Below, piece by piece: positions 53,622-62,681 of a stretch of 64,000 bases of DNA. The notes under the pieces were generated by a model, which worked only from the letters and a program-made list of their open reading frames with translations, was not told where the DNA came from and made no database searches. How positions within the stretch are numbered: position 1 is the stretch's first letter; every line of letters begins with the position of its first letter. Source of the stretch: Candidatus Hydrogenisulfobacillus filiaventi (GTDB taxonomy: Bacteria; Bacillota; Sulfobacillia; Sulfobacillales; R501). A program made the translations under genes and the position numbers. The stretch spans positions 2,294,001 through 2,358,000 of the forward strand of contig LR778114.1 in NCBI GenBank assembly GCA_902809825.1, given 5' to 3'.

Positions 53622-54647
53622 CTAGAGGTGCCACTGCCAGCGTCGGCCTTCCCGCAGCCGCCAGCGCACCACGCGGTAAGCCGAAGCGGTGTTTTCCACC
53701 AGATAGCAGGTGCCGCCGGGCCGCACCTGGCCCCAGACCGCGGCCCCCGCCGCCTCCGGCGGCAACACCGCTGCCGCCAGTAGGCGGCCATCGGGCCGGA
53801 ACACCTCCAGCCGCGGGGCGGCCGTGGCCATGTTCACGGCCAGGTACAGGCGGCCGCGGGCATCCACCCCCAGGAGCTCTGCCGTCGCCAGGGGGAGGGG
53901 GCTCTGCAGCCGCACCTCCTGGGGCCGGCCCTGGCCCCCGTTCCAGACCGCTACCGTTCGGGTCCGGCGAGCGCCGCCCTCCAGCAGCGCGTAGAGCCGG
54001 TCCCCCGGGCCCGCAGCCACTTCGGACACGAAGGCGTCCAGGGCCCCAGGGATTGGCGCCCGCGCCTGCCCTTGCGGACCCACCGTGCGGGCCGCCAGGA
54101 CCGCCTCCCGTTGCCCGCCCGCACTATAGCGGGCCAGCTCGCCGGTCAGCTCCCCCTGCCCCACCTGAATCACGGAAGCATAAATCCCCCCGCCCGGGGC
54201 GGGGGCCAGGCTCCAGACCGCCCCCGTCCGGTGGGGGAGGCCCAGGGTCCATTCCTGCCGGGCGCCGTTCAAGGTGAAGACCCGCACCTTGAGGTTGTCG
54301 CCGGCATAAATCCGGCCGTGCGGTCCCACCGCCAGGCTCTCCACCACCGAATCCGGCAGGGGGATGGCCCCCCGTAGCTGACCGCCCCGCAGCTCCAGCA
54401 GCCGGTGGCGGTAGGTATCCGCCACCAGAAACCCGTCTCCGCCCAGGGACACAAAGGCCAGCGGCCCGTAACGCCGGCCGTTGATGCCGGTCTCAAGCCC
54501 CACTGCCCGCTGCCAGGGCAAGTCCACCGCCACCCCGGTCCGGATGAGCGCCCACACCGGGACGCGGTGCAGGCCGGCTGCCAGCACCAAACCGCCCACG
54601 GCCAAGCCCCCTGCAACGGCTGCGGCCGCCAGAACCCGCCTTGCCAC
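53622..54647 (-). CDS. Exported beta-propeller-like protein, unknown
   Basis: A 341-residue protein with an N-terminal hydrophobic segment (residues 6-26) that is a signal anchor, then NHL-like repeats (FLVADTYRHRLLELRGGQL, VGPHGRIYAGDNLKVRVF, VAAGPGDRLYALLEG, VDARGRLYLAVN). The fold suggests an extracytoplasmic binding propeller; the ligand is unknown. The GTG start at 54647 follows AAGGGGGAGG. Confidence 0.65.
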   Translation of the reverse strand: MARRVLAAAAVAGGLAVGGLVLAAGLHRVPVWALIRTGVAVDLPWQRAVGLETGINGRRYGPLAFVSLGGDGFLVADTYRHRLLELRGGQLRGAIPLPDSVVESLAVGPHGRIYAGDNLKVRVFTLNGARQEWTLGLPHRTGAVWSLAPAPGGGIYASVIQVGQGELTGELARYSAGGQREAVLAARTVGPQGQARAPIPGALDAFVSEVAAGPGDRLYALLEGGARRTRTVAVWNGGQGRPQEVRLQSPLPLATAELLGVDARGRLYLAVNMATAAPRLEVFRPDGRLLAAAVLPPEAAGAAVWGQVRPGGTCYLVENTASAYRVVRWRLREGRRWQWHL

Positions 54648-54691
54648 CAGCCTCCCCCTTCCGGCCCGGCCCGTCCCCGGCCGGACCCGGA

Positions 54692-57600
54692 TCAGGATAT
54701 GGAGGCGGAAGGGGGTTCAGTCCCGGCCGCAGCGGGGGGCAGCTCCCGCCAGCCCCCGGTTTGCCGTTCGAACAGCCGCCCGGGGTAGGCGAAGTAGAGC
54801 CAGAGGCGCGGCGCCGGCAGGCCGGCCGCCTCCAGCAGCGCCCCGTAGGCGCGGAGCTGGGCAGCATGGGCCTCCAGCTCCGGGCCGGGGTCACGGGCAA
54901 AGCCGAGTCCCACGAAGTCGGTTTTATACTCCACCACGATCCAGCCGCCGGCGGTGCGCACCACCAGGTCGGCCTGCCCCATCCAGGCGGTGCCGTGCAC
55001 GGATCCCGCCAGGGGATATTCGGGATACAGGGCCAGGATACGGCTGCCCGCGGGGTCGCCGGGATCCCAGGCCTGGCCCGGAACCAGGCGGCCCAGCACC
55101 GGATGGGCCAGGGTCCGCCGGACCAGCTCCCCGGCCGCGCCGCCGGGGAGGTCCTCACGCCGGCCGTTGAAATGCCGCCGCAGCGCGGCATGGTAGGCCC
55201 GGCCGACCTCGAGGCCGCCCCCCGGTTCCCGCTCCCCCGCGCCGCCCCCGCCCTGCCGGCTCGGGGTCTGCACCGCCGGAGCCGGGATCCAGATTGGGGT
55301 CGCCGCCGGGGCGACGGCCGGGCCTGCTACGGGGGGCGGCAACGCCTGCGCCGCGGGCGGGACCGGTGCCGGTTCCCCCCGGAAACCCTCCGGCACCGCC
55401 GGCCAGCAGGCAAAGGGGGTGCCTTCCGGCTTGTAGTCCAGCAGCAGCAGGTAGTCCCGGGCCCGGGTCAGGGCCACGTACAGGAGGCGGATGCGCTCCG
55501 CCTCCAGCCGCTCCGCCTCGGACGCGCGGACGCGGGCAAATCCGGCGGTGGCCAGCCCGCCCAGGCGGGCCTCGACCCGCCCGCTGGCCCGGTCCACCAG
55601 CCATCCCTCCCGGGGTGGGGGCGGAGGCATCCAGTTGGCCACCACCACCGCCGGCCATTCCAGCCCCTTGGCGCGGTGAACGGTCACCAGGTGCACCGCC
55701 TGGCGCCCGCTGCCCTCGGGGACCGGAGCTTCGGGTTCGTCCTCGTCCGCCAGCAGCCGCGCCCACAGCCAGGCCACAAAGCGGACGCCGTCGCCCACCG
55801 CCCGCGCCTGACGAGCCCACTCCGCCAGCTTGCGCACGTTGGCCAGCGCCTGCAGGTCGCCGGCCGCCTCCAGCACCGCCTCCAGCCCGCTGCGCCGGCG
55901 CAGGAGGTCGAGCAGGGCGGCCGGGTCGCGGTGCTCCAGCTCCCGGCGCGCCTCCGCCAGCAGCCGCAGCCAGGCCACGACTTCCGGCTCCCCCTCCTCC
56001 CCCGGCCGGCGCGGGTCAAATCCGCCCCCGGCGCGGCGGTGTGCCGCCAGTCGCACGTCGCTGACCCCGGCCCAAGGCGAACGCAGGAAGCCCACCACCG
56101 CCGCCCGGTCGTCCGGGTCCCAGACCGCCCGCAGGAACAGGATGGCCCCCCGCACTTCGTCCTGCCGGAAAAAGGCGTTGCCCCCTTCGCTGGCCAAGGG
56201 GATCCCCGCCTGGCTGAACACTTCGCGGTACAGGGACAGCCCGGTGCGCTGCGGTACCACCAGCGCGCAATCGCCCCAGGTGAGCGGACGCTCCCCTTCC
56301 GGGCTGCGCACCGGCCAGCCCTCGCGGACCGCCCGGGTCAGCCATGCGGCCGCCTGACGCGCCTCCTCCAGGCGGGCCTCCCGCACGGTTCCCGGCACGG
56401 TGCCGCCCAGGGCCACCGCCGGACGGGGCCGCCGATCGGGGTGACTGGCCTCCAGGGGCCGGTACGGGGCAGCGGAACCGGTGCCGGCCAGGAGGGTGGG
56501 CATGAGGGTGTTGACCAGCTCCAGGATGCCCCCTGCCGACCGGAAATTGCGGGTGATGGCCAGCCGCCCCGCCTCGGCCCGGGTTTCCAGCTCCCCGGCC
56601 AGGTCGATGTAGGTCTCCACATCCGCCTGACGGAAGCGGTAGATGGACTGCTGCGGATCCCCCACCACGAACAGCCGGCCGGGCGGGATGGGGGCGCGCC
56701 GCCAGTCCTCCGCCGCCGGGTCCCCTGCCAGCCGGAAGACAATCTCCGCCTGCACGGGGTCGGTGTCCTGGAATTCGTCCACCATAATCAGCCGCCAGCG
56801 GGCGGCCAGGGCCCGTCGGACCGCCGGCTGCCCGGCCAGCAGGTCCCGGCACTCCCTCAGCAGGTCGTCAAAATGCAGCACCCCGGCCTGCAGGCGGGCG
56901 CGACGCCAGAACGGCCGCCAGTCCCCGTCCAGCAGGCGGAGCCAGCGCCCGGCCCACCAGGCCGCCAGTTCCGACGCCAGGACGGCGTAACCCTCCGCCG
57001 CCTCCCGCAAGGCTGCCTTCTGGCGGTCCAGGGCAGCCGGGTCCCGCCAGCGGCGCCGGCTGCCCTTGGGCGCCCAGCTGATGGGCCGCAGGAAGACCCG
57101 CCAGCGGTCCGGCACCGGCATCTCCGCCGCCCGCTCCAGCCAGCGGCCCCATTCCTCCAGCTGCCGGCGCCCCGGCTCATCCGCGTCCGCCGCCAGGGCC
57201 GCGGCCTGCGCCAGCTGCCGCTGCCGGATGCGCCAGGCGGCCAGGTACGCGTCCACCGCCGGGGCGGGGTCGGGGCCCAGCGGCGGCAGGCGTCCCCCCC
57301 GTTCCGCCGCCCGGGCTGAGGCCTGCAATTCCGCCGGTTTGACCCCCAGGGCCAGCAGCACGCCCAGTACCTCCTGGCGTTCCCCGGTCGCCGAAGCCAG
57401 CCAGGCCTGCCAGGCCTCCTCGAACCGTTCGGCCTCCGCCCGCGCATCCAGCACCTGAAACCCGGGGCTGATGCCGGCCTCCAGGGCAAAGTCGCGCAGA
57501 ATGCGCGCGGCCAGGCCGTGGATGGTGGTGATAGGCGCCGCCGGCAGGGCCGCCCGGACCCGGGCCAGCCGGCCGGGGTCGGCCCCGCCGGCGGCTTCCA

Positions 57601-57826
57601 GGGCGGCCAACCGCGCCTCCAGCCGCTCCAGGATCTCGTACGCGGCCTCCTCCATGAAGGTGATCAGCACCACCTGCTCAAGCGGAATGCCTTCCCGCAG
57701 CACGGCGGTCAGCACCCGCTCCACCAGGAGCGTGGTCTTGCCGGTGCCGGCCCCGGCCTCCACCGTCCAGCTGCGGCGGAAGTCCCCGGACGCCAGGCGG
57801 CGGGCAGCCGCGTCGTCAATCCCCAT
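54692..57826 (-). CDS. addA: ATP-dependent helicase/nuclease subunit A (AddA)
   Basis: A 1044-residue UvrD/REP-type helicase with a C-terminal nuclease. Walker A AGAGTGKTTLLVERVL is near residue 25, then ITFMEEAAYEILERLE (motif Ia), IMVDEFQDTDPVQAEI (motif II), VVGDPQQSIYRFRQAD (motif III), VHLVTVHRAKGLEWPAVVVANW (motif V) and RLLYVALTRARDYLLLL (motif VI). The C-terminal WIVVEYKTDFVGL is the RecB-type nuclease motif. With AddB it resects double-strand breaks for recombination. The ATG at 57826 overlaps the addB end by 11 bases. Confidence 0.93.
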   Translation of the reverse strand: MGIDDAAARRLASGDFRRSWTVEAGAGTGKTTLLVERVLTAVLREGIPLEQVVLITFMEEAAYEILERLEARLAALEAAGGADPGRLARVRAALPAAPITTIHGLAARILRDFALEAGISPGFQVLDARAEAERFEEAWQAWLASATGERQEVLGVLLALGVKPAELQASARAAERGGRLPPLGPDPAPAVDAYLAAWRIRQRQLAQAAALAADADEPGRRQLEEWGRWLERAAEMPVPDRWRVFLRPISWAPKGSRRRWRDPAALDRQKAALREAAEGYAVLASELAAWWAGRWLRLLDGDWRPFWRRARLQAGVLHFDDLLRECRDLLAGQPAVRRALAARWRLIMVDEFQDTDPVQAEIVFRLAGDPAAEDWRRAPIPPGRLFVVGDPQQSIYRFRQADVETYIDLAGELETRAEAGRLAITRNFRSAGGILELVNTLMPTLLAGTGSAAPYRPLEASHPDRRPRPAVALGGTVPGTVREARLEEARQAAAWLTRAVREGWPVRSPEGERPLTWGDCALVVPQRTGLSLYREVFSQAGIPLASEGGNAFFRQDEVRGAILFLRAVWDPDDRAAVVGFLRSPWAGVSDVRLAAHRRAGGGFDPRRPGEEGEPEVVAWLRLLAEARRELEHRDPAALLDLLRRRSGLEAVLEAAGDLQALANVRKLAEWARQARAVGDGVRFVAWLWARLLADEDEPEAPVPEGSGRQAVHLVTVHRAKGLEWPAVVVANWMPPPPPREGWLVDRASGRVEARLGGLATAGFARVRASEAERLEAERIRLLYVALTRARDYLLLLDYKPEGTPFACWPAVPEGFRGEPAPVPPAAQALPPPVAGPAVAPAATPIWIPAPAVQTPSRQGGGGAGEREPGGGLEVGRAYHAALRRHFNGRREDLPGGAAGELVRRTLAHPVLGRLVPGQAWDPGDPAGSRILALYPEYPLAGSVHGTAWMGQADLVVRTAGGWIVVEYKTDFVGLGFARDPGPELEAHAAQLRAYGALLEAAGLPAPRLWLYFAYPGRLFERQTGGWRELPPAAAGTEPPSASIS

Positions 57827-60422
57827 CCCCGGTCTCCTCCCATAGCTCCACCCAGGCAGGGGGATGCCGCCGGCGCTTGCGGCGGGCCTCCTCCACCACC
57901 TCGCCCGGGCACAGGGGCCGGTAGGCGCAGCTCCGGCAGGCATTCTGCCCGTGGGGGACCGGCAGGCGGCGGCCGCTGCGGAGCACCGCCTCCAGGCCGG
58001 CCAGCATCCGGTCCAGGGCCGCTTCCGCCTCCGGCCAGGGCAGCTGCTGCTCCCGCACCTGATACCCGTTGGCGTCCAGCACGCCCAGTAAGCGCACCCG
58101 CACCGCCCCGCCCGCAGTGCCGGTCACCCGCGCCCAGCCCCGCCGGTAGAGCAGGGCCTGCAGGTTGTCCGGCGCCGGGCGGTCGGGGGCCGGCAGCCGG
58201 GCGCCGGTCTTGTAGTCCACCAGCAGCACCCCGCCCTCGGCCGTCCGGTCCACGCGGTCAATGCGGGCCCGGAAGATCCAACGCCCGGCCGTGCCCGCCT
58301 CCTCCCACCGGATTTCCTGCTCCAGGGCCAGGGGCGCCGCCCCTTCCGCGCTGTGGCGGTGCACCGCCTCCGCCAGCTGGCGGGCCAGCGCCCGCCGCCA
58401 CAGGGCGGCAAACCCGGCGGGCAGCCGCTCCCCCGCCGGCTCCTCCCGTTCGGCCGCCTCCAGCAGGGCTTCCAGCCGGCGGCTCAGCCGGTCGAGCGCC
58501 CGATCGGGCCCGCCGGCCCGGTAAAGGGCCTCCAGCGCACGATGGGCCCACACCCCCAGGGTGGCGGGCGCCACTGCATGCTCGCGGTCGTCCGCCAGCG
58601 GCTCCTCCAGTCCCAGCTCATAGCGGTAGAAGTAGGCCAGGGGGCAACGGCCCAGCAGCTCCAGGCGGGTGGCGGAGGCCTCCAGCACCGCGGGCGGCGC
58701 CGCCTCCGCCCCCAGCACCCCGTCGAAGGCCCCCCATCCCTGTCCGGGGTCCCGGTGGGCCTGGTACCACGCCGCCGGCCCCGCCCGCGCACCGGACGCG
58801 GCCGGCAGCAGCGGCGGGGCTGCCACCGGCTGCAGCCGGCCATGCAGGAAAAACGGCCAGCGCAACCGCCCGCCGGGGCGGGGCGGCAGGCCCACCACCA
58901 CCGCCTCTTCCGCCCCGGCCAGCAGCAGCTCGAGGTGCCGCTGGGCACGGGCGGCCAGCCGCTCGGGTCCCGGCAGCCCCCAGCGGGAGCGCAAGGCGGG
59001 CGGGATCAACGGGTTAAGGCGCGGGGCGGCGGGCAGGCGCCCCTCCGCTACCCCAACCACCACCAGCCGGCGGCTGGGCAGCCCCCGCGCCTCGGCCGCC
59101 GCCTCCAGGCGGATGCCGCCCGGCTGCCCGGCCCCGGCCGGGGGCAGATGCGCAAACGGCCGGCTCAAAAGGGCGTCCAGCGCCTGCCCGGTTACCGGCA
59201 GCCCCATGGCATCCCAGCGGGGGAAGCCCTGCAGCCATTCCCGCAGCGGGCCCCAGTCCAGGCCGGGGTGGTGCGCCAGGGCCTCCTCCACCAGCCCGGC
59301 CACCTCCAGCCAGCGGCTGGCCTGCCGCAGGCGCCGGTACCAGGCCCGGGCCCAGGCCCGCGCCTGGCCGCCTGGATGCCCGTCTAGGGTCTCCCGCCAC
59401 CGGTGGGCGCGCTCCGCCGCCGCGCGGGCTGCCGCCTCCGCCGGTGCCCCGCCCCCTACCCGTTCCAGCCACCAGGCGGCCTCCATGCGCAAGGCCCGGT
59501 CGCCGGCCACCCGCCAGAACACATCCCAAACCCGGGCGGCAGGCAACGCCGGGGCCGGCACCACCGTCTCCACCGGCACCTCGGCCGCGGCTGCCAGCTC
59601 GAGCAGATCGGGGTGCGCGGCCAAGCCCGCGTCGGCCAGCAGCAGCCCTGTTACCGAAGGGCCCGCCTCAGCCAGGAAGGCCAGGGCCTGCCGCGCGGCC
59701 GTTTCCCAGTCGGGCGCCCCCGACGCCCGTATCGGGCGCGGGCCCTCCGTGCTCCCCAGCCGCTCCAGCCCCAGCCCCTGCGCCCGCCAGAAACCGATCC
59801 ACTCCAGCGGCTCCCGTGCCCCGACCGGGGTCCAGACCCAGAGCGGCCCCGACCGGGCCAGAGCTTCCCACACCAGCCGGGCGGGCTCCCCGACCTCGTC
59901 GAAACCGTAAAGCTCCACCTCCGGCCGGCCGGGGGCGGCGGCCGTCCGCGCCGCATATGTATAGCATTGACGCAGATCCCCGACCCCCGCCGCCGCCAGC
60001 CGCTCCCCGATCCAGGCGGGGAGGCGGGCCCAGGGGACCCCTTCCACGCGGGAGGGGGGGACGCCCGCCTCCCGGCATTCCATGGCGGCGTCAATCGCGT
60101 TAAGATAGAGGTCCGGGATGTCCCCGGGCATGCCGGCCACATCGGGGCTGAGGGCGGCAGCCATCACCTCGCGGGTGCCCGGGGGCATTCGTGTCAACGG
60201 CGCGCGGTCGCGTACCCAATCGTCCAGGGTCCGGATAGAGACCCCCAGGACGGCGCCCGGCCGCGCCGCCAGGGCGGTGGTGAGCGTCCGGGCCAGCGCC
60301 CGGGTGGGAACCAGCACCGTCAACGGCCGGTAGGGATCCGGCCGCCGGCGGGGCAGGCCCTCCAACCAGGCGGCCAGGAGAGCCCCCGGCGGGCCCACCA
60401 CCAGCCGTCCCGGTTCCGGCAT
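57816..60422 (-). CDS. addB: AddB-like nuclease subunit with Fe-S cluster
   Basis: An 868-residue protein upstream of and overlapping addA. The C-terminal PD-(D/E)XK nuclease shows RARIDRVDRTAEGGVLLVDYKTGARL. Four cysteines fit the AddB iron-sulfur staple: one in LLGRCPLAYFYRYELGL, three in NACRSCAYRPLCPGE. The N-terminus is helicase-like in layout (LTVLVPTRALARTL) but lacks a GxGKT Walker A; the equivalent reads VVGPPGALLAAW. It is shorter than Bacillus AddB (about 1150). It should act as the 5'-strand nuclease and Chi-reading subunit. Confidence 0.88.
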   Translation of the reverse strand: MPEPGRLVVGPPGALLAAWLEGLPRRRPDPYRPLTVLVPTRALARTLTTALAARPGAVLGVSIRTLDDWVRDRAPLTRMPPGTREVMAAALSPDVAGMPGDIPDLYLNAIDAAMECREAGVPPSRVEGVPWARLPAWIGERLAAAGVGDLRQCYTYAARTAAAPGRPEVELYGFDEVGEPARLVWEALARSGPLWVWTPVGAREPLEWIGFWRAQGLGLERLGSTEGPRPIRASGAPDWETAARQALAFLAEAGPSVTGLLLADAGLAAHPDLLELAAAAEVPVETVVPAPALPAARVWDVFWRVAGDRALRMEAAWWLERVGGGAPAEAAARAAAERAHRWRETLDGHPGGQARAWARAWYRRLRQASRWLEVAGLVEEALAHHPGLDWGPLREWLQGFPRWDAMGLPVTGQALDALLSRPFAHLPPAGAGQPGGIRLEAAAEARGLPSRRLVVVGVAEGRLPAAPRLNPLIPPALRSRWGLPGPERLAARAQRHLELLLAGAEEAVVVGLPPRPGGRLRWPFFLHGRLQPVAAPPLLPAASGARAGPAAWYQAHRDPGQGWGAFDGVLGAEAAPPAVLEASATRLELLGRCPLAYFYRYELGLEEPLADDREHAVAPATLGVWAHRALEALYRAGGPDRALDRLSRRLEALLEAAEREEPAGERLPAGFAALWRRALARQLAEAVHRHSAEGAAPLALEQEIRWEEAGTAGRWIFRARIDRVDRTAEGGVLLVDYKTGARLPAPDRPAPDNLQALLYRRGWARVTGTAGGAVRVRLLGVLDANGYQVREQQLPWPEAEAALDRMLAGLEAVLRSGRRLPVPHGQNACRSCAYRPLCPGEVVEEARRKRRRHPPAWVELWEETGDGD

Positions 60423-60516
60423 CCCTGCCGCCTCCCTCCGTTGCCCATCCGCTTACCGGATTCGACGGGGAAGGCCGGGAATCCTGTCGGGACCGCAGGC
60501 GAAGGGAGTGACGAGG

Positions 60517-61383
60517 ATGATCCGGCTTGTCGCAGTTGATCTCGACGGCACCCTGCTCAATCCGGCGGCACAACCGCACCCCAAGGCCATGGGCTACCTG
60601 CGATCCCTGGCCCGGGCGGGCACGGCGGTCGTGCTGGCCAGCGGCCGCAGCTGGCGCACGGTGTTGGAGATCCAGCAACGGCTGGGCATCGTCGGCCCCT
60701 TCATTGCCCACAACGGCGCCTATGTCCATGACACCGGCACCCGGCTCGATCTCTGGACCCGGACCGTTCCCCCGGAGGTCACCCGGCGCATGTTCGCCTG
60801 GGCCGATGCGGAAAACCTGATGCTGCGGGCCTACCTGCCTATCCCTCACCCCGTGGTCTTCAACCGCTTTACAGTGGAGCACCTGCACCGCTGGTACCGG
60901 CCGGGGGACGTGGTGCGGCCCGATGCCGCCGCCCATCTCGAGCGGGGGGCGCTCGAGATCTTCCTCCTGGGGGACGGGGAGGTGGACCGCATGCTGAACG
61001 CCTTCGGCCCCCGCGGCAACGGCTACGAGCTGGTGGTCCTGCCCCGCGGACCGCTGCGGGAGGTCGAGGTCTGCGCCCCCGGGGTCGACAAGCTGGACGG
61101 CGTGCGGGCGGTGGCCGCCTTTTATGAGGTGCCCGCCAGTCAGGTCCTGGCCATCGGGGACGGCCTCAACGACGTCGGGGTGCTGCGCTGGGCCGGCCTT
61201 TCGGTGGCAGTGGGGCGCGGGGTCCCCGAAGCGCGGGCCGCGGCCGACCTGGTCAGCCCGGTGGAGGTGGAGGACCCTGTCAGCTGGGCGCTCGAGACCG
61301 CCGTCGCGGAAGGCATCCGCTTCGCGCCCGCCCGGGCGGCGGCGGGACGGGCCGCGGAGCTGGGGCGGGCGGGGGCGGTTTAA
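60517..61383 (+). CDS. HAD-superfamily phosphatase, Cof type (IIB)
   Basis: A 288-residue hydrolase. Motif I is AVDLDGTLLNP, motif II LASGRSW, motif III includes GVDKLDGVRAV and motif IV is AIGDGLNDVGVL; the large cap between is the C2B type. Members dephosphorylate sugar phosphates or similar small molecules. The ATG at 60517 is preferred to a GTG at 60508 because GAAGGGAG is 8 bases away. It is transcribed away from addB. Confidence 0.92.
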   Translation: MIRLVAVDLDGTLLNPAAQPHPKAMGYLRSLARAGTAVVLASGRSWRTVLEIQQRLGIVGPFIAHNGAYVHDTGTRLDLWTRTVPPEVTRRMFAWADAENLMLRAYLPIPHPVVFNRFTVEHLHRWYRPGDVVRPDAAAHLERGALEIFLLGDGEVDRMLNAFGPRGNGYELVVLPRGPLREVEVCAPGVDKLDGVRAVAAFYEVPASQVLAIGDGLNDVGVLRWAGLSVAVGRGVPEARAAADLVSPVEVEDPVSWALETAVAEGIRFAPARAAAGRAAELGRAGAV

Positions 61384-62681
61384 GCCGCCCCTTCCGGCAG
61401 GATGAGGCTGACCGCGCGGCCGGCCTGCTCGAGCACCTCCCGCCGGCGGCGTTCCACCTCGTCGAGCGTGATCCCCGCCAGCAGGTCGGGATACGACCAG
61501 GGGTCGATGCCCCGGAACCACAGCTCATTCAGGGCGTAGGCCAGATTCTCCGGGTTCTGGAACAGGCTGACATACTCCCCCAGCTCCCGCCGCTTCTTGC
61601 GCTCCAGGTCCTCCTCCGTAAACGGCACCGTGGGCAGGCCGTCGGTCAGGCGCGCCTCCAGCGCCGCCGGGTCGGGGGTCTCCCCGGAGAGAACGTGGGT
61701 GGCATAGCCGGGCCCGGCGCTGAAGTGCGCCCCGAACCGGTCGTTGATGAGCCCGTCCTCATAGAGGGAGCGGAAGAGCGGCGAGGTCCGCCCCAGCAGC
61801 AGGGCCCACATCAGGCCCGTCACCAGGTCCCGGCGCAAGCCCGCCTGTCCGTCGGTCCCGGCCCGCACGGCCGCCGGATCCTTGAATCCGAGGGCAAACA
61901 GGGGCAGCGCCACCGGCATGCGGCGCTCCACGCGCTCCGCCTCCACTGCATCCGGCTCCTCAGGATAGAAGCGCCGGATGGGGGGCTGGGGCCCGGCCGC
62001 CTCGGCGTGCCGCAGGACCGTCTCCTGGACTGCCGCCGGGTCCACATCGCCGATCACCAGCAGGCGCATGTTGCTGGGATGATAGAAGGTGCGGTGACAG
62101 CGGTAGAGGTCGTCGGGAGTGATGGCCCGGATGGATTCCACCGTACCGGCGATGTCGATGCGCACCGGATGTTCGCGATAGAGGGCATGCATGAGGTTGG
62201 AGTGCAGGCGATCCCCCGGCATGTCCCAATACATCCGGATCTCCTGCTCAATGATGCCCTTCTCCTTCTCCACATTGGCAGGAGTGAAATAGGGCCGCGT
62301 CAGCTGGCGCAATAGCACCTCCAGATTCTCGAACACATGTGCCGTGGTCGAGAACAGGTAGGTGGTGGTGGTGTAGTCGGTATAGGCGTTGGCGGACGCC
62401 CCCAGCCGGGCGTAGTCGTCGAAAAAGTCCCCGCCGCCTTCCTTTTCGAACATCTTGTGCTCCAGGAAATGGGCAATGCCGTCGGTCACCGTCACCGTCT
62501 CCCCGCTGGCCGGATCCACAAAGCGGTTGTCGATGGATCCGTAGTGGGTGGCATAGGTGGCATAGGTCTTGCGGTAGCCCGGACGCGGGACCACCGCCAC
62601 CTGCAGCCCGGCCGCGGTCCCGAAGGTGTGGACCCGCTCCCCGATCGCCGGCAGTTCCCGGGTTTCCATCGCCGTCGCCAT
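61380..62681 (-). CDS. M16-family zinc peptidase (YmfH type)
   Basis: A 433-residue peptidase. The inverted zinc motif HFLEH (GIAHFLEHKMF) lies about 75 residues in, with a downstream glutamate in KEKGIIEQEIRMYWD; this is the catalytic half. Bacillus YmfF/YmfH-like pairs have one active and one inactive member. The ATG at 62681 overlaps the stop of the ymfF-like gene by one base (TGATG). Likely cytoplasmic; substrates may be small peptides. Confidence 0.9.
   Translation of the reverse strand: MATAMETRELPAIGERVHTFGTAAGLQVAVVPRPGYRKTYATYATHYGSIDNRFVDPASGETVTVTDGIAHFLEHKMFEKEGGGDFFDDYARLGASANAYTDYTTTTYLFSTTAHVFENLEVLLRQLTRPYFTPANVEKEKGIIEQEIRMYWDMPGDRLHSNLMHALYREHPVRIDIAGTVESIRAITPDDLYRCHRTFYHPSNMRLLVIGDVDPAAVQETVLRHAEAAGPQPPIRRFYPEEPDAVEAERVERRMPVALPLFALGFKDPAAVRAGTDGQAGLRRDLVTGLMWALLLGRTSPLFRSLYEDGLINDRFGAHFSAGPGYATHVLSGETPDPAALEARLTDGLPTVPFTEEDLERKKRRELGEYVSLFQNPENLAYALNELWFRGIDPWSYPDLLAGITLDEVERRRREVLEQAGRAVSLILPEGAA

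Noticed and set aside
54641-57319. 892-codon plus-strand open frame opposite addA
   Set aside because: Antisense shadow of a clearly identified helicase; rich in Gly, Pro, Arg and Gln with no motifs.
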